Part shown: in pieces, positions 26,124-36,498 of the stretch
Numbering within the stretch: position 1 is the stretch's first letter
How the letters are laid out: each line of letters begins with the position of its first letter
Assembly: GCF_002196705.1 (NCBI RefSeq)
Contig: NZ_NADJ01000030.1
Span: 22,825-86,824 of the forward strand
Length of the DNA stretch: 64,000 nt
DNA from: Desulfosporosinus sp. FKB
GTDB taxonomy: Bacteria > Bacillota > Desulfitobacteriia > Desulfitobacteriales > Desulfitobacteriaceae
Reading direction: 5' to 3'
The notes under the pieces: model-generated
The model's input: only the letters and a program-made list of their open reading frames with translations
Database searches by the model: none
What the model was told of the DNA's origin: nothing
Translations under genes and position numbers: made by a program

Positions 26124-27395
26124 TTAAACTCCTCTCTGATGCTTCATATAGATGACTTCAATGACTTTAGACAAAGGAACTTCAGTTTGTTCTCCTGAAT
26201 TTAAATCTCTGAGAAGAAGAACCTGTCGTTCCAACTCCTCTTCTCCCAAAATAAGGGCCAACTCTGCGCCTTCACGATCGGCGGCTTTCAGCTGCGCTTT
26301 TAAGCTGCGGCCCAGAAGATCCATGCGTACCGGAACCCCTTTTCCCCGTAAAGCATTCATAATGGCAAACCCTTCGTTTTGAGCCTTGTCTCCCAAGGCA
26401 ATAAGCATGGCAAAAAGTTTTGGCTTTGTATCAGGGAATTTACCCTGTACTTGAAGGGCCGCTAAGACCCGCTCTAATCCCATTGCAAAACCGATGCCCG
26501 GAGTAGCCGGTCCGCCGATTTCTTCCACAAGACCGTCATAGCGTCCGCCTCCGCAGATAGCGCTCTGGGCCCCGATTTCCTCCACCATGACTTCAAAAGC
26601 CGTTTTAGTATAATAATCCAGCCCTCTAACCAAGCGGGGATCTACCCTATAGGCCACTCCGGCCCCAGATAATAGACTTAAAACTTTTTCAAAATGACTT
26701 CGGCAATCATCACAAAGGGTATCTAAGGTCGTTGGCGCTCCTTCCGTTACCGCTTGACAATTTGGATTTTTGCAGTCCAGAATTCGCAGAGGATTTCGCT
26801 CATAACGTTCCTGACAGTCCTGACACAATTCGGACTTGCGAGTCGTCAAGAACCTTTGCAATTGCTCCCGGTGAGCGGCTCGGCAGGTTGGACATCCTAC
26901 CGAATTAAGATGCACTTCCAAGCCTCTTAATCCGAGCCTTTGATACAAATCCCAAACTAAACAAATGACTTCGGCATCAACGATAGGTTGATCGGCACCT
27001 AAGACTTCCACTCCAAACTGGTGAAACTGGCGAAATCGTCCGCTTTGCGGACGCTCATAGCGAAACATTGGTCCAGTGTAATAAAGCTTAACCGGCTGCG
27101 ATTGGCCATAAAGCTTGTCCTCAACATAGGCCCGGCAGACCGAAGCCGTGCCCTCCGGTCGTAAGGTCATCGACCGGTCTCCCTTGTCTAAAAAAGTATA
27201 CATTTCTTTTTTTACAATATCTGTTGTTTGACCTACTCCTCGCTGAAAAAGTTCCGTTGCCTCGAAAATTGGCGTTCGTATTTCTTCATACCCATAGTCC
27301 CGACAAACCCTCCGAATCGTTTCTTCGAGGTATTGCCATTGTTCGACGGTCCCCGGCAGCAAGTCCTGAGTTCCTTTTGGTCGTTGAATCGCCAT
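26124..27395 (-). CDS. hisS: Histidyl-tRNA synthetase
   Basis: 423 residues. MAIQRPKGTQDLLPG start; motif 2 MFRYERPQSGRFRQFHQFGVE; histidine motif LVRGLDYYTKTAFEV; GIGFAMGLERVL motif 3. Four Cys in CPTCRAAH and CQDC...CDDC give a zinc-like site typical of this group. ATG 27395 follows AAGGAGG. First gene of the hisS-aspS operon. Confidence 0.97.
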   Translation of the reverse strand: MAIQRPKGTQDLLPGTVEQWQYLEETIRRVCRDYGYEEIRTPIFEATELFQRGVGQTTDIVKKEMYTFLDKGDRSMTLRPEGTASVCRAYVEDKLYGQSQPVKLYYTGPMFRYERPQSGRFRQFHQFGVEVLGADQPIVDAEVICLVWDLYQRLGLRGLEVHLNSVGCPTCRAAHREQLQRFLTTRKSELCQDCQERYERNPLRILDCKNPNCQAVTEGAPTTLDTLCDDCRSHFEKVLSLLSGAGVAYRVDPRLVRGLDYYTKTAFEVMVEEIGAQSAICGGGRYDGLVEEIGGPATPGIGFAMGLERVLAALQVQGKFPDTKPKLFAMLIALGDKAQNEGFAIMNALRGKGVPVRMDLLGRSLKAQLKAADREGAELALILGEEELERQVLLLRDLNSGEQTEVPLSKVIEVIYMKHQRGV

Positions 27396-27434
27396 GATCG
27401 TGCCTCCTTAGGAAATAATATACATTCTGATCGT

Positions 27435-27650
27435 AAAAAAAGTTCTCGTTCCTTGCTTTGAGCAAGGGACGAGAACTTCTCGTGGTGCCACCCTTATTGA
27501 CGGAATTTATCCGCCCACTTTTCAGTCGTTAACGAGACCATCCGCAGTATCAGCTACTCCCGCTTAGCTGTCCTATCACGTATCTCTCAGGCTAGTTCCA
27601 GTCACGCTAGCCCTCCCTGTAGAAAGTTATACGCCATAGCTTCCAAGCGG
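27435..27650 (-). promoter_or_regulatory. T-box leader of hisS-aspS
   Basis: Minus strand carries AAGGGTGGCACCACGAGAAG and then CTCGTCCCT, the T-box and antiterminator, followed by a long terminator (AAGTTCTCGTTCCTTGC arms) and TTTTTTT at 27441-27435. The TGGC bulge should pair with a tRNA of discriminator G, as in tRNA-Asp, so the Asp acceptor is the likely signal. I did not resolve the specifier codon. The 5' part of the leader extends to about 27650. Confidence 0.9.
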
Positions 27651-27776
27651 TCTTGATGAATAGAAATACTTCAACATAATGTATACATAATAGTTTATCC
27701 ACTATTTTAACAAATAATTGCTATTTGTCAATGTGCTGGCCGTTCTGCTGTTATGCAACACCTTTAGAGAACGTTG

Positions 27777-28397
27777 TTATGTTAAAAAAGGATTATCGTG
27801 TTTCTCTTCCCCGATACTTGTCTCTTCGCCATGTCCGGGCAATACTCGGATGCTGTCAGGAAGAGTGAAGAGCTTCTCTTTAACCCCACGAATGAGCAAT
27901 TCCATGGAACCTCCCGGGAAATCAGTTCGCCCGATGGATCCGGCAAAAAGAGTATCTCCGCTGAACAATCCTTCCGGACTCCATAAACATACCCCTCCAG
28001 GAGAATGACCGGGAGTATGGATCACTTTCAATCGTTCTTTGCCAACTGAAATTTCCTGACCATCTTCCAAGAAGAAATCGGCACTCTTGAGGACTACCCC
28101 AGGGCCAAAATAACTGGAGAGATTTTTTCGGCCATCAGTAAGCATTTCAGCATCCCCTGAATGTATCCCTACTTGCACATCTCCCAGCAGGTCCCTTAAT
28201 TCATCGACGGCTCCAATGTGATCTACGTGCCCATGGGTTAATAAGATATAGTCGATATGCAGACCTTTATCCATAACCCAACGATGAATCTTTTTTCCAT
28301 CAGCTCCCGGATCGATCAATACGGCTTTCTTGCTTTCCATACAAGCATAGATATAACAATTTGCCCCCATGGGACCCACCGCACGTCCATCAATCAT
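27777..28397 (-). CDS. MBL-fold metallo-hydrolase (YqgX/glyoxalase II-like)
   Basis: 206 residues. Metal-binding THGHVDHIGA (HxHxDH), HTPGHSPGG, SGDTLFAGSIGR with the bridging Asp, and LPGHGEET. The protein is shorter than true glyoxalase II, which has a C-terminal helical domain; it fits the YqgX group of short hydrolases. Substrate unknown. It begins 13 nt after dtd behind AAAGGAGG, in the relA-dtd-MBL order seen in many clostridia. Confidence 0.9.
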   Translation of the reverse strand: MIDGRAVGPMGANCYIYACMESKKAVLIDPGADGKKIHRWVMDKGLHIDYILLTHGHVDHIGAVDELRDLLGDVQVGIHSGDAEMLTDGRKNLSSYFGPGVVLKSADFFLEDGQEISVGKERLKVIHTPGHSPGGVCLWSPEGLFSGDTLFAGSIGRTDFPGGSMELLIRGVKEKLFTLPDSIRVLPGHGEETSIGEEKHDNPFLT

Positions 28398-28410
28398 TAT
28401 TAAGCCTCCT

Positions 28411-28860
28411 TTAGAACGTTTTTTCGCTGTCCAAGAGAATCGTCACCGGTCCGTCATTAACTAGTTCAACGTCCATTTCCGCCTGGAATACACCGGTTTC
28501 GACGTGTAATCCTTTGGTACGAAGCCCTTCTTCAGCTTGCTCAAAAAGAATCTTTGCCCTTTCAGGCGGGGAAGCGGCCGAAAAGCCTGGCCGTTTTCCG
28601 CTCCGGCAATCCCCGTAGAGCGTAAACTGCGAAACTAACAAAATTTCTCCCCCCGTATCCAGAAGAGAACGATTCATTTTTCCAGTCGAATCTTCAAATA
28701 TCCGCAGCCCGCTTATTTTATCCACCATCCAGGCAACGTCTGCCTCCTGGTCCTTTAACCCTACACCCAATAAAACCAAAAGCCCTGAGGAAATTTCTCC
28801 GACCGTTTCTCCCTTTACTTTTACCGAGGCGCGTTTAACACGCTGAACAACACTGCGCAT
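28411..28860 (-). CDS. dtd: D-aminoacyl-tRNA deacylase
   Basis: 149 residues beginning [15 protein letters not shown]. Catalytic motifs [20 protein letters not shown] and the Gly-cisPro motif region [11 protein letters not shown] (normally GPVT) are intact. It removes D-amino acids and Gly from mischarged tRNA. ATG 28860 is chosen, with GGAGGAAAG upstream; it directly follows the relA stop (28862). Confidence 0.96.
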   Translation of the reverse strand: MRSVVQRVKRASVKVKGETVGEISSGLLVLLGVGLKDQEADVAWMVDKISGLRIFEDSTGKMNRSLLDTGGEILLVSQFTLYGDCRSGKRPGFSAASPPERAKILFEQAEEGLRTKGLHVETGVFQAEMDVELVNDGPVTILLDSEKTF

Positions 28861-28861
28861 G

Positions 28862-31081
28862 TTACTTTCCTCCTGCGTGAATCCGCTCGACATCCGTAAT
28901 GTCTTTGATCTTGCGGATTTTGTGCATCACCATTTTCAGCTGTTCTAGATTGCGTATTTCTACCCGCAGCTGAATATGAGCCATATTATCCCGGCCTACT
29001 CGAGCATTAATTCCCAGGATATGAGTCCTGGTATCTAGGACAGTATTCATAATTTCTGTTACCAACCGCGGTTTATCCAGCCCATGGATCTTAATATCCA
29101 CCGGATAGGTAGAATCTACTTGTTCGGCCCAGACAACCTCAACGACCCGGTCCCGCTCCTCTTGAGAGTGATTCAATATGTTGCTGCAGTCTTGCCGATG
29201 AATGGAAACTCCGCGTCCGCGGGTTATATAACCAATGATTGCATCACCCGGCAAAGGATTACAACAGCGGGAAAAACGCACCAAGACATTGTCGACGCCT
29301 TTGACCATGACACCGTGTGAAGCTTTCCCATAATGACTCTGTGAAGGAGTTTTGCCTTCGCTTTGCTGCAGCGCAGCTAATTGCATCTTTTCTCGTTCTT
29401 CTTTGGTTAAATCTTCACGCAGGCGCATCAAAACCTTATTGGGAGTCAATACCCCATCTCCGATAGAAGCATACAAGTCATCAATGCCTACCAAATTTTG
29501 GCTCTTGCCTATGGCTAAAAGGCTCTCCGTCTTCAAGACTTCTGAAGGATCCAGGCCAAGTTTTCGGACCTCTCTTTCCAAACTTTCGCGGCCGCGAATA
29601 ATGTTGTCCTCACGCTGTTCCTTCTTAAACCACTGGCGGATTCTGTTCTTCGCCTGCGATGTTTTGACAAAGGACAGCCAATCCCTGCTTGGACATCCTC
29701 CTTGCTTGGAGGTAAGAATTTCTATGATATCTCCGTTGGTCAGCTTCGTATCCAGGGGAACTATCCGTCCATTAATCTTTGCTCCAACACAGCGATGTCC
29801 CACATCGGTATGCACTCGATAAGCAAAATCCACGGGACAGGAATCAGCTGGCAGTTCTACAACGTCCCCTTTAGGCGTAAAGACAAAAACGGTATCAGCG
29901 AATAGATCGATCTTTAAGGATTCCATAAATTCCCCGGCATCCCTGGATTCATGCTGCCATTCCAGAAGCTGCCTCAGCCAGGACAGCTTTTGCTCGAAAT
30001 TGACACTAGCCGCTGACCTGCTTCCAGCACTGCTGGCACAATCTTTGTTGCTTGCTTCTTTATATTTCCAGTGGGCAGCAATACCATACTCAGAGGTACG
30101 ATGCATTTCACAGGTCCGTATCTGAATTTCAAAAGGCTCTCCATGCTCACCTATTAGGGTGGTATGGAGAGACTGGTACATATTGGGCTTGGGCATGGCA
30201 ATATAATCTTTAAAGCGGCCGGGAATGGGTTTCCAAAGGGTATGGATAATGCCTAAAGCGCCATAACAATCATTGACAGTCTCCACAATTACACGAATAG
30301 CCATTAAATCGTAAATTTCACTTAATTCTTTATGCTGGGTAATCATTTTGCGGTAAATACTGTAAAAGTGTTTCGGACGTCCCGCTATATCGGCATAAAT
30401 CTCAACTTCGGTTAACCGTTTTCGCATCTGAACAATGACTTCATTAATATAGGCTTCCCGTTCACGTCGCTTTAGAGCAATCTTTTCCACTAAATCATAA
30501 TATTCTTGGGGCTTAAGATAGCGGAAGGAAAGATCCTCCAGCTCCCATTTTATGCGAAAAATCCCCAGCCGGTTGGCCAATGGGGCAAATATCTCCAAGG
30601 TTTCCTGAGCAATTTCTTTCTGTTTTTCCACAGAATGATATTTCAAGGTGCGCATATTATGCAGACGATCGGCAAGTTTGATGAGAATAACACGGATATC
30701 TTTGGCCATAGCCAGAAACATTTTGCGCAAATTCTCAACTTGCTGTTCAACTTTACTTTTATAAGCAATTCTTCCAAGCTTTGTGACTCCGTCGACTAAC
30801 AAAGCAATTTCCGAGCCAAATTCTTTCTCGATATCTGTGATGGTGTACTCCGTATCTTCCACCACATCATGAAGCAATGCGGCAGCAATTGTAGCCTCGT
30901 CCATTTCCAGATCTGCCAAAATCTGCGCGACTTCCAGGGGATGCAGGATATAATCTTCTCCTGAATTGCGAAGTTGATTACGATGAGCTTTCTCAGCAAA
31001 TCGATAGGCCTTGTCCACAATAGCCAGGCGTGCTTGTGGAGTCGTCTTTTGTAGTTTTATCCATAATTCCGCGAAGGACAT
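28862..31081 (-). CDS. relA: RelA/SpoT bifunctional (p)ppGpp synthetase/hydrolase
   Basis: 739 residues in the usual order: HD hydrolase domain ([31 protein letters not shown]), synthetase ([11 protein letters not shown] and [13 protein letters not shown]), TGS ([12 protein letters not shown]), zinc-finger-like region ([19 protein letters not shown]), and C-terminal ACT domain. It makes and degrades the stringent-response alarmone. Both active sites look intact (HD in LLHDVVED). It sits in an apt-relA-dtd-MBL run. Confidence 0.96.
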   Translation of the reverse strand: MSFAELWIKLQKTTPQARLAIVDKAYRFAEKAHRNQLRNSGEDYILHPLEVAQILADLEMDEATIAAALLHDVVEDTEYTITDIEKEFGSEIALLVDGVTKLGRIAYKSKVEQQVENLRKMFLAMAKDIRVILIKLADRLHNMRTLKYHSVEKQKEIAQETLEIFAPLANRLGIFRIKWELEDLSFRYLKPQEYYDLVEKIALKRREREAYINEVIVQMRKRLTEVEIYADIAGRPKHFYSIYRKMITQHKELSEIYDLMAIRVIVETVNDCYGALGIIHTLWKPIPGRFKDYIAMPKPNMYQSLHTTLIGEHGEPFEIQIRTCEMHRTSEYGIAAHWKYKEASNKDCASSAGSRSAASVNFEQKLSWLRQLLEWQHESRDAGEFMESLKIDLFADTVFVFTPKGDVVELPADSCPVDFAYRVHTDVGHRCVGAKINGRIVPLDTKLTNGDIIEILTSKQGGCPSRDWLSFVKTSQAKNRIRQWFKKEQREDNIIRGRESLEREVRKLGLDPSEVLKTESLLAIGKSQNLVGIDDLYASIGDGVLTPNKVLMRLREDLTKEEREKMQLAALQQSEGKTPSQSHYGKASHGVMVKGVDNVLVRFSRCCNPLPGDAIIGYITRGRGVSIHRQDCSNILNHSQEERDRVVEVVWAEQVDSTYPVDIKIHGLDKPRLVTEIMNTVLDTRTHILGINARVGRDNMAHIQLRVEIRNLEQLKMVMHKIRKIKDITDVERIHAGGK

Positions 31082-31107
31082 AGGGGAACTCCTCTCTAAG
31101 AAGCAAG

Positions 31108-31626
31108 TTACTCTTGATATTCAACCAAAGAGAAAATAGGATAATCCACTAATTTTTGACGTCCCATTAAAAAAGTGAGTTCAATCAGGAAACCCATCCC
31201 CACAACTTCGGCACCGATTTTTGTTATTAAATTTGCCGTTGCAGACATAGTCCCGCCGGTAGCAAGCAAATCATCGACAATAACGATTCGTTCACCTGAA
31301 TGAATCGCATCCGCATGGACCTCCAAGGTATCGGATCCATACTCCAGTGCATAGGTTTCACTAATGGTTTGAGCCGGCAGTTTTCCTGGCTTTCTTACAG
31401 GTACGAAGCCTATCCCTAAGGCATAAGCAACAGGTGCGCCCAGCAAAAATCCCCGAGCCTCGGGACCGACAATCACATCGGGCTTCCAAGGCTTAATTCT
31501 CTCAACCATTTCGTTAACGGCTGCCCGATAAACACCGCCCTCTTTAAGGAGTGTCGTAATATCTTTATACGAAATACCTTCCTTGGGAAAATCAGCTATT
31601 ACCCGGATGTGTTCACTAAAATTCAT
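31108..31626 (-). CDS. apt: Adenine phosphoribosyltransferase
   Basis: 172 residues. PRPP loop [17 protein letters not shown] terminus [19 protein letters not shown], and [15 protein letters not shown]. It salvages adenine to AMP. ATG 31626 is chosen behind GGAAGGGCGG; the longer frame would overlap recJ. It lies between recJ and relA on the same strand. Confidence 0.96.
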   Translation of the reverse strand: MNFSEHIRVIADFPKEGISYKDITTLLKEGGVYRAAVNEMVERIKPWKPDVIVGPEARGFLLGAPVAYALGIGFVPVRKPGKLPAQTISETYALEYGSDTLEVHADAIHSGERIVIVDDLLATGGTMSATANLITKIGAEVVGMGFLIELTFLMGRQKLVDYPIFSLVEYQE

Positions 31627-31658
31627 AATTTTGCCGCCCTTCCTCATCGATTTTTGCC

Positions 31659-34094
31659 TCAAATTTTTAATTTCTCTATAAGTGCTCTTTGAAAGTTTAT
31701 AGCTTGTTCATACCGTTGTTTACTATATCGATAACGAATCGAAGTATCAAGGTCCAATTTGCCGTTAACCGGTATCAACTCTAAGGCGATTTTTTCGCTT
31801 CCGCCAAGACAGCGAATAAGCCCCAATTCCTCAAAGATTTTAAGAGCTATCCTCAGACCCCGCTTCATTTCTGAGTCAAGGGAAACCTCAAAAGGATTTC
31901 GTTCATGTGCCAAACTTCTAAGTTCCCGATAAAACCAAATCAGTTCGTCACGTGTTAAATGCCGGCATCGTTTTCGAACCCTTTCTTCCTGAATTTCTTG
32001 ACAGCCAACGACGACCATTTGATAGATCCCCAGTTCGTGCAGTTTTTTAATTCCTTCTTCAAAATCCTCTTCTGAGAGCGGAAAGCCAAGGATTAACCCC
32101 AAGCCATCATTTACTCTTAAATTGTTCAGATCGGCGTGGGAAGGCGATTGTTTATGCTTTGAAGCTGAAGGGAAATACTTCAGGATTAAGGAGTCCTCCC
32201 AAGGTTGACATTGAGATTCGCTCTGTAAAGCATCCCATAGCCAAATTTGTCTTCTCTCCTCCACTGACCATACATCAGGAAAGAAATCTTCCCAGTTCAT
32301 CCAGAGAATATCATCACTTTCCTGAGCAACAGCAATTTGTTCCCCAACCTGGTTTTCATCGTTCTCAAGAAAACCGTCAGAATCATCCTTAACCAAATCC
32401 GCCTTCGGCAAGATGTCCTTGATCATTAACTGCACTTTGTCAAGACCTTGAAATGTGTTCCAATCCAAGCTAAAGGCCGCATCCAACCTAGGTGAGTTTG
32501 ATAATTCAGAGATCCTGTCGCCTAAGCGAAAGGCGATTCCCTCGTGTTCACCATGATTTCCAAAACGGAATTTTAAATGATTTCGTTCTTTGCCTACTGC
32601 ATTCAAGGAATAAACTTCTAGTCCTTGCGCTGCTAGAATCGGACCGGAATTACCAAAGCCAAAAGGGCCTAATTGGTCAAGTTCATGAAGCAGTTCAGAG
32701 GAAACTTCATCAAGGGAGACCTTGCGATCAATATGTAAAACCTCTTGAAAAAGTGATTCTTCAAAGGCTTTAGCTTGTTGATTAAGTCCTTCCCTTAAGC
32801 CTGGGATATTATCTGTTAAAAGAGAAAACCCCGCAGCCGCGCTATGTCCTCCAAACTTAATTAATAAATCAGCCTGAGTTTTTAATTGTTCCAATACCGG
32901 ATAGCCAGAAATCCCTCGGGCCGACCCTTTAGCTTCCGTTCCTTCTTCTGAGATCATAAATACCGGTCGATAATATCGTTCCACTAAACGAGACGCAACA
33001 ATCCCAATCACTCCATGATGCCAATGACCGGACGAAAGTACAATAACTCTAGGCAGCGGTTCCTTCTCAAGCATAGCAATCGCTTCAGTCAAAATCTCTT
33101 TCTCGGTATCTTGCCTTGCTTGATTTTCCTTCGTTAACAAACGTGCAAGCTCTGCTGCTCTTGCTGAATCCTCTGTCAAGAGGAGTTCAAGTCCTTCGCG
33201 GGCACTATCCATACGTCCCGCGGCATTAATCCTTGGCGCTACCATGAACCCTATTTGCCCGGCCTTAAGAGGTTTGTTCCTGAGACCGCATTCTTCGAGT
33301 AGAGCATCTAACCCCGGGTGACGAGTCTTTTCCATTTGGCGAAGACCATGATAGACGAAAACCCGGTTTTCACCGATCAAAGGTACTAAGTCAGCAATTG
33401 TTCCTAGAGCTACCAGATCAAGAAGATTTCTTTCGGTTTGGAATTCTGTCCCGCCATTCCCTAAAGACTGAATAAGAGCCTGAGCTAGTTTGAAAGCAAC
33501 GCCCACACCGGCAAGATCACGAAAGGGATAGTCCGAATCAGCAATCTTAGGATTTAATATCGCGTAGGCTTCCGGCAAAAGCTCAGGTGGTTCATGATGA
33601 TCTGTAATAATAACATCAATATTCAGTTCCCGGGCAATCGTTACTTCGGAAACTGCAGTCACTCCGCAATCGACGGTAATAATAACCTTGACATCTGCTT
33701 TGACGGCTCGTCTAATTGCCTCTTCATGCAAACCGTACCCCTCATCTTGTCGATGAGGAATATAGGCTACGGCCTGAAAGCCAAGATCCGTCAGTACTTT
33801 ATATAATAAAGCGGTACTAGTAACGCCATCAACATCATAGTCTCCGTAGACCAGTACCTTTTCTTGGCTTTTTAAGGCCAAAGTCATGCGTTCTATAATT
33901 CGCTTCATATGCTGAAAACAGAAAGGCGAAGCTAAACTTAAAACTGTTGGATGCAAAAATTCAATAACGTCCTCAGGATCTTGAAGTTTCCTTTGTGCGA
34001 GAATATCTGAAACGATAGTAGAAAGACAAAGGGATTTACTGATAGTTTTTGCCATATGCTCTGGTGTTGATTTCAATGCCCATATTCGTTTCAC
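31659..34094 (-). CDS. recJ: Single-stranded-DNA-specific exonuclease RecJ
   Basis: 811 residues, longer than the 577-residue E. coli enzyme. DHH motifs: [38 protein letters not shown]1 motif [10 protein letters not shown]. An OB domain follows (~450-560). The last ~240 residues form the C-terminal extension seen in Firmicute RecJ. It degrades 5' single-stranded ends in recombination and repair. The start is a GTG behind AGGGGG. Confidence 0.95.
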   Translation of the reverse strand: MKRIWALKSTPEHMAKTISKSLCLSTIVSDILAQRKLQDPEDVIEFLHPTVLSLASPFCFQHMKRIIERMTLALKSQEKVLVYGDYDVDGVTSTALLYKVLTDLGFQAVAYIPHRQDEGYGLHEEAIRRAVKADVKVIITVDCGVTAVSEVTIARELNIDVIITDHHEPPELLPEAYAILNPKIADSDYPFRDLAGVGVAFKLAQALIQSLGNGGTEFQTERNLLDLVALGTIADLVPLIGENRVFVYHGLRQMEKTRHPGLDALLEECGLRNKPLKAGQIGFMVAPRINAAGRMDSAREGLELLLTEDSARAAELARLLTKENQARQDTEKEILTEAIAMLEKEPLPRVIVLSSGHWHHGVIGIVASRLVERYYRPVFMISEEGTEAKGSARGISGYPVLEQLKTQADLLIKFGGHSAAAGFSLLTDNIPGLREGLNQQAKAFEESLFQEVLHIDRKVSLDEVSSELLHELDQLGPFGFGNSGPILAAQGLEVYSLNAVGKERNHLKFRFGNHGEHEGIAFRLGDRISELSNSPRLDAAFSLDWNTFQGLDKVQLMIKDILPKADLVKDDSDGFLENDENQVGEQIAVAQESDDILWMNWEDFFPDVWSVEERRQIWLWDALQSESQCQPWEDSLILKYFPSASKHKQSPSHADLNNLRVNDGLGLILGFPLSEEDFEEGIKKLHELGIYQMVVVGCQEIQEERVRKRCRHLTRDELIWFYRELRSLAHERNPFEVSLDSEMKRGLRIALKIFEELGLIRCLGGSEKIALELIPVNGKLDLDTSIRYRYSKQRYEQAINFQRALIEKLKI

Positions 34095-34115
34095 ATTATA
34101 CCCCCTAGATTACCA

Positions 34116-35066
34116 TTATAATTTACCCTTTGGTTTCTGGCAATGATGGCAGGTAAGACTTGCACCGCCTTCAAGAGGGCATTGCTCTCCCCGATTGCTG
34201 CAGGGCTCAGCGTGAATCAAAACATGGGTCCCCTGAAGTTTATTATTAATTTCTTCTTCTATCCGATCACAAAGATCATGAACGTCAACCACGGTAGTAT
34301 ATTTCGGGACAACTAAATGTAAGTCGACATGTCTTTCTGCGCCTGCCTTTCGAGTTCTCAGTTTATGAAATTCCACAAATTCCCCGTCATGAAGCCTCAA
34401 AACTTCGGATATAATCTCCCGCTCTGTCTCCGGTAAACTGACATCAACAAGAGGGGAAAATGCTTCTTTCGTTAAGTCGAAAGAAGCCTTAATAATCAGC
34501 AGCGCAACTCCCAAGGCCACTATAGGATCTAAGATTAACCAGCCGGTAGTCTTCATTAGTAAAAGCCCACAGAAAACACCCGCCGATGTATATACATCCG
34601 TTCGTAAATGCAGGGAATCTGCTTCTAAGGCGACGGAATCCGTTCGTTTAGCAACTCTCATTAACTGAGCCGATACAAAAAAATTAATAAGTGCTGATAG
34701 CCCCATTATAACGAGACCTATCCCTAAATTATCAAGGGCTAAGCTGCCGCCAGCCCAAATTAAATAAGCTTTCTGGATCGCTTCAAAAATAATCATAATT
34801 GCCGCCAAGAAAATCAAAAGCGCTTCAATAGTACCTGAAACATTTTCGATTTTTCCATGTCCATAGGCATGACGTGAATCGGCAGGTTTCTCGGATTGTC
34901 TTACTGCGAAAAGAGCAATAAATGAAGCAATCAGATCAATTCCGGAATGAATACCATCGGATAAAATACTTATGGACCCACCCATTAATCCAATTATAAC
35001 TTTTGCTAGAGTAAGAAAGGTATTTGATACTACCGACAGGGTTGCAACCTGAGTCTTTTCATTCAC
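34116..35066 (-). CDS. Cation diffusion facilitator (CDF) metal exporter
   Basis: 316 residues; four to six membrane helices and a cytoplasmic C-terminal domain. The binding motif in helix 2 is SDGIHSGIDLIASF (HxxxD) and in helix 5 ADSLHLRTDVYTS (HxxxD). The C terminus carries four Cys and two His (GEQCPLEG...CHHCQKPK), an unusual metal-binding tail. GTG 35066 is the start behind GAGGACG. The leader carries a probable NiCo riboswitch, which points to Ni/Co export. Confidence 0.93.
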   Translation of the reverse strand: MNEKTQVATLSVVSNTFLTLAKVIIGLMGGSISILSDGIHSGIDLIASFIALFAVRQSEKPADSRHAYGHGKIENVSGTIEALLIFLAAIMIIFEAIQKAYLIWAGGSLALDNLGIGLVIMGLSALINFFVSAQLMRVAKRTDSVALEADSLHLRTDVYTSAGVFCGLLLMKTTGWLILDPIVALGVALLIIKASFDLTKEAFSPLVDVSLPETEREIISEVLRLHDGEFVEFHKLRTRKAGAERHVDLHLVVPKYTTVVDVHDLCDRIEEEINNKLQGTHVLIHAEPCSNRGEQCPLEGGASLTCHHCQKPKGKL

Positions 35067-35126
35067 TATGTTCGTCCTCGCTTTCCGGCAAATCCCCTAA
35101 ACTTGCCCTAAGAACTTATAAAGAAA

Positions 35127-35210
35127 TGGGACTTCTTAATTAAAAGAAGTCCCACGGATTTCTCCGCTGCCCCAACCTTAGCGAGCCCAGCTATAATGCC
35201 TGACAATTTC
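35127..35210 (-). promoter_or_regulatory. Probable NiCo (czcD) riboswitch
   Basis: Minus strand reads CAGGCA, GCTGGGC, GGCAGCGG, a GAAA-capped stem (CGGA/TCCG) and then TGGGAC, in the order of the known NiCo riboswitch core. TGGGAC is also the 5' arm of a perfect 10-bp terminator-like stem (35128-35137/35144-35153), so core folding and termination exclude each other. The P2 arm is very short compared with characterised examples. It precedes a CDF exporter, the classic target. Confidence 0.55.
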
Positions 35211-35240
35211 AGTATATGACAAGAATAACAAATAGTGCAA
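35211..35240 (-). promoter_or_regulatory. Promoter for the CDF leader
   Basis: Minus strand TTGCAC (35240-35235), 18-nt spacer, TATACT (35216-35211). Transcription would start just before the riboswitch core. Confidence 0.6.
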
Positions 35241-35281
35241 CTTATAGCAAGCCTTTTATTAGTACTTTGTTACCAACTTTT

Positions 35282-35728
35282 CTACAAAGTCATAAAATTT
35301 CCGAAAATAATTCCTCCAATACCAAGAATTATGCGCATGATTGTCGGGGCAAAGCCCCAAAGGAATTGTCGGCTGTCGCTTTTGGGAACTAATCCCATTC
35401 CCACGACAAGAATCCAGATAAAAATAGCCGCCACCGGCGTCAAAAATGCACCAAAGACAACCAGGCCAATTAATCCCCCAACTAAACCACTGACAATTTT
35501 GGTTCTGCTGGTTATTTTGCCAAGAATAAGCAGTGACAAAACGCCAAAAAGTCCTCCAGAAAATAAAGGAATTTCCCAATGCCAGAATTGTCCTAGTGAA
35601 TGTACCGCTAAGTTTACTATTGAAAGGACAGCTACAGCGGCTACAGTTCCTCGTATTCCTCCAAAAAAAATTAATCCTGCAGAAAAAAGAAAAAGGACCT
35701 CAAATATAACTAATTGCATGAATCTCAT
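35282..35728 (-). CDS. Small integral membrane protein of unknown function
   Basis: 148 residues with about five hydrophobic helices (LVIFEVLFLFSAGLIFFGG, TVAAVAVLSIVNLAVHSL, LFGVLSLLILG, IVSGLVGGLIGLVVFGAFL, IFIWILVVGMGLV). No catalytic motif and no family recognised. ATG 35719 (four codons in) has GGGTGA at a better spacing than ATG 35728. It stands alone upstream of the CDF promoter. Confidence 0.72.
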   Translation of the reverse strand: MRFMQLVIFEVLFLFSAGLIFFGGIRGTVAAVAVLSIVNLAVHSLGQFWHWEIPLFSGGLFGVLSLLILGKITSRTKIVSGLVGGLIGLVVFGAFLTPVAAIFIWILVVGMGLVPKSDSRQFLWGFAPTIMRIILGIGGIIFGNFMTL

Positions 35729-35845
35729 TCACCCGCTCGCCCCCGACCTTTCTTTGCTGCTAGTATGGCCGATTTTATCCAATCTAATCCATTTCTGTAT
35801 TTAGCGCAATAGTTAGCTGGTAGGTACCTTAGTCTTATAGTTAGT

Positions 35846-35897
35846 GGTCAAACAGAAGAAGAGTATAACGATCATGTTACACCCTTCTCTTCTGACC
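35846..35897. terminator. Hairpin after the mini-protein cluster
   Basis: AGAAGAG...CTCTTCT-type stem with an inner GTGTAAC/GTTATAC pairing, loop ATGATC. It lies after the last mini-protein gene on the minus strand; a T-rich stretch lies on the plus side. Confidence 0.55.
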
Positions 35898-35934
35898 TTA
35901 TTTTTAATAATTTGATCACCTAATCTATCTTAAC

Positions 35935-36024
35935 TTAAAAGATAACTCCCAAGGCAATTAAAATTAAGACTGCGATAGCAATGATTCCAGCTCCTACACA
36001 ACTACCAAAACCATAACCGTACAT
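35935..36024 (-). CDS. YjcZ-like spore mini-protein, copy 4
   Basis: 29 residues. N terminus MYGYGFGSC, then a single hydrophobic helix (IIAIAVLILIALGVIF) ending at the stop. GGGGGTGA precedes ATG 36024. It resembles the YjcZ family of tiny Gly/Tyr-rich, one-helix proteins seen in sporulating Firmicutes. It is most like copy 2 (36200-36337) at both ends. Role unknown; spore coat or membrane is a guess. Confidence 0.75.
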   Translation of the reverse strand: MYGYGFGSCVGAGIIAIAVLILIALGVIF

Positions 36025-36049
36025 TAAATCACCCCCGAACTTGTTTTAC

Positions 36050-36157
36050 TTAGAATACAATACCTAAAGCGATGAGCAAAAGAATGATGACAACGACGAT
36101 TCCAATACCTGCACCAACACCAGTTCCACATCCAACTCCAGCTGCTCCAAAAGCCAT
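36050..36157 (-). CDS. YjcZ-like spore mini-protein, copy 3
   Basis: 35 residues: MAFGAAGVGCGTGVGAG then the helix IVVVIILLLIALGIVF. AAGGAGG precedes ATG 36157. It shares the MAFGA start and the VVV-IILLLIA-GIVF helix with copy 1 (36373-36498), so the four genes look like an A-B pair that was duplicated. One Cys per protein sits before the helix. Confidence 0.78.
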   Translation of the reverse strand: MAFGAAGVGCGTGVGAGIGIVVVIILLLIALGIVF

Positions 36158-36199
36158 TTTTATAACCTCCTTCAATCTCTTTATATCTAAAATTCTAGT

Positions 36200-36337
36200 T
36201 TAGAATATAACTCCCAGGGCGATAAGAATAAGAATTGCAATAGCAATAATGCCAATGCCAACCCCGCAGCCAACTCCTACAGGAGCAACAGGTGCACAAC
36301 ATCCAGCTCCGTATCCAGCAGCACCATATCCGTACAT
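36200..36337 (-). CDS. YjcZ-like spore mini-protein, copy 2
   Basis: 45 residues: MYGYGAAGYGAGCCAPVAPV, a Gly-rich joint, then the helix IIAIAILILIALGVIF. AAGGAGGG precedes ATG 36337. It has three cysteines, including a CC pair, which may crosslink in a spore layer. Its helix differs from copy 4 by one residue. Confidence 0.8.
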   Translation of the reverse strand: MYGYGAAGYGAGCCAPVAPVGVGCGVGIGIIAIAILILIALGVIF

Positions 36338-36372
36338 ACATAACCCTCCTTATTCCATTCAGAAGAAACGTA

Positions 36373-36498
36373 TTAAAACACAATACCCATTGCGATTAAG
36401 AGAAGAATAATCACAACTACAACAGCAATTCCTGGTAAGAAATTAGGTGTGCATACAACTCCATCAACACCGTCAACAGGACCTGCTCCGAATGCCAT
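36373..36498 (-). CDS. YjcZ-like spore mini-protein, copy 1
   Basis: 41 residues: MAFGAGPVDGVDGVVCTPNF, then the helix IAVVVVIILLLIAMGIVF. A GGAGG site precedes ATG 36498. First of four tandem genes on the minus strand, each with its own ribosome site, spaced 25-45 nt apart. Confidence 0.78.
   Translation of the reverse strand: MAFGAGPVDGVDGVVCTPNFLPGIAVVVVIILLLIAMGIVF

Noticed and set aside
35235..35804. Plus-strand frame of 189 codons
   Set aside because: Antisense to the membrane protein gene; Pro/Thr/Lys-rich composition is typical of the complement of a hydrophobic protein.
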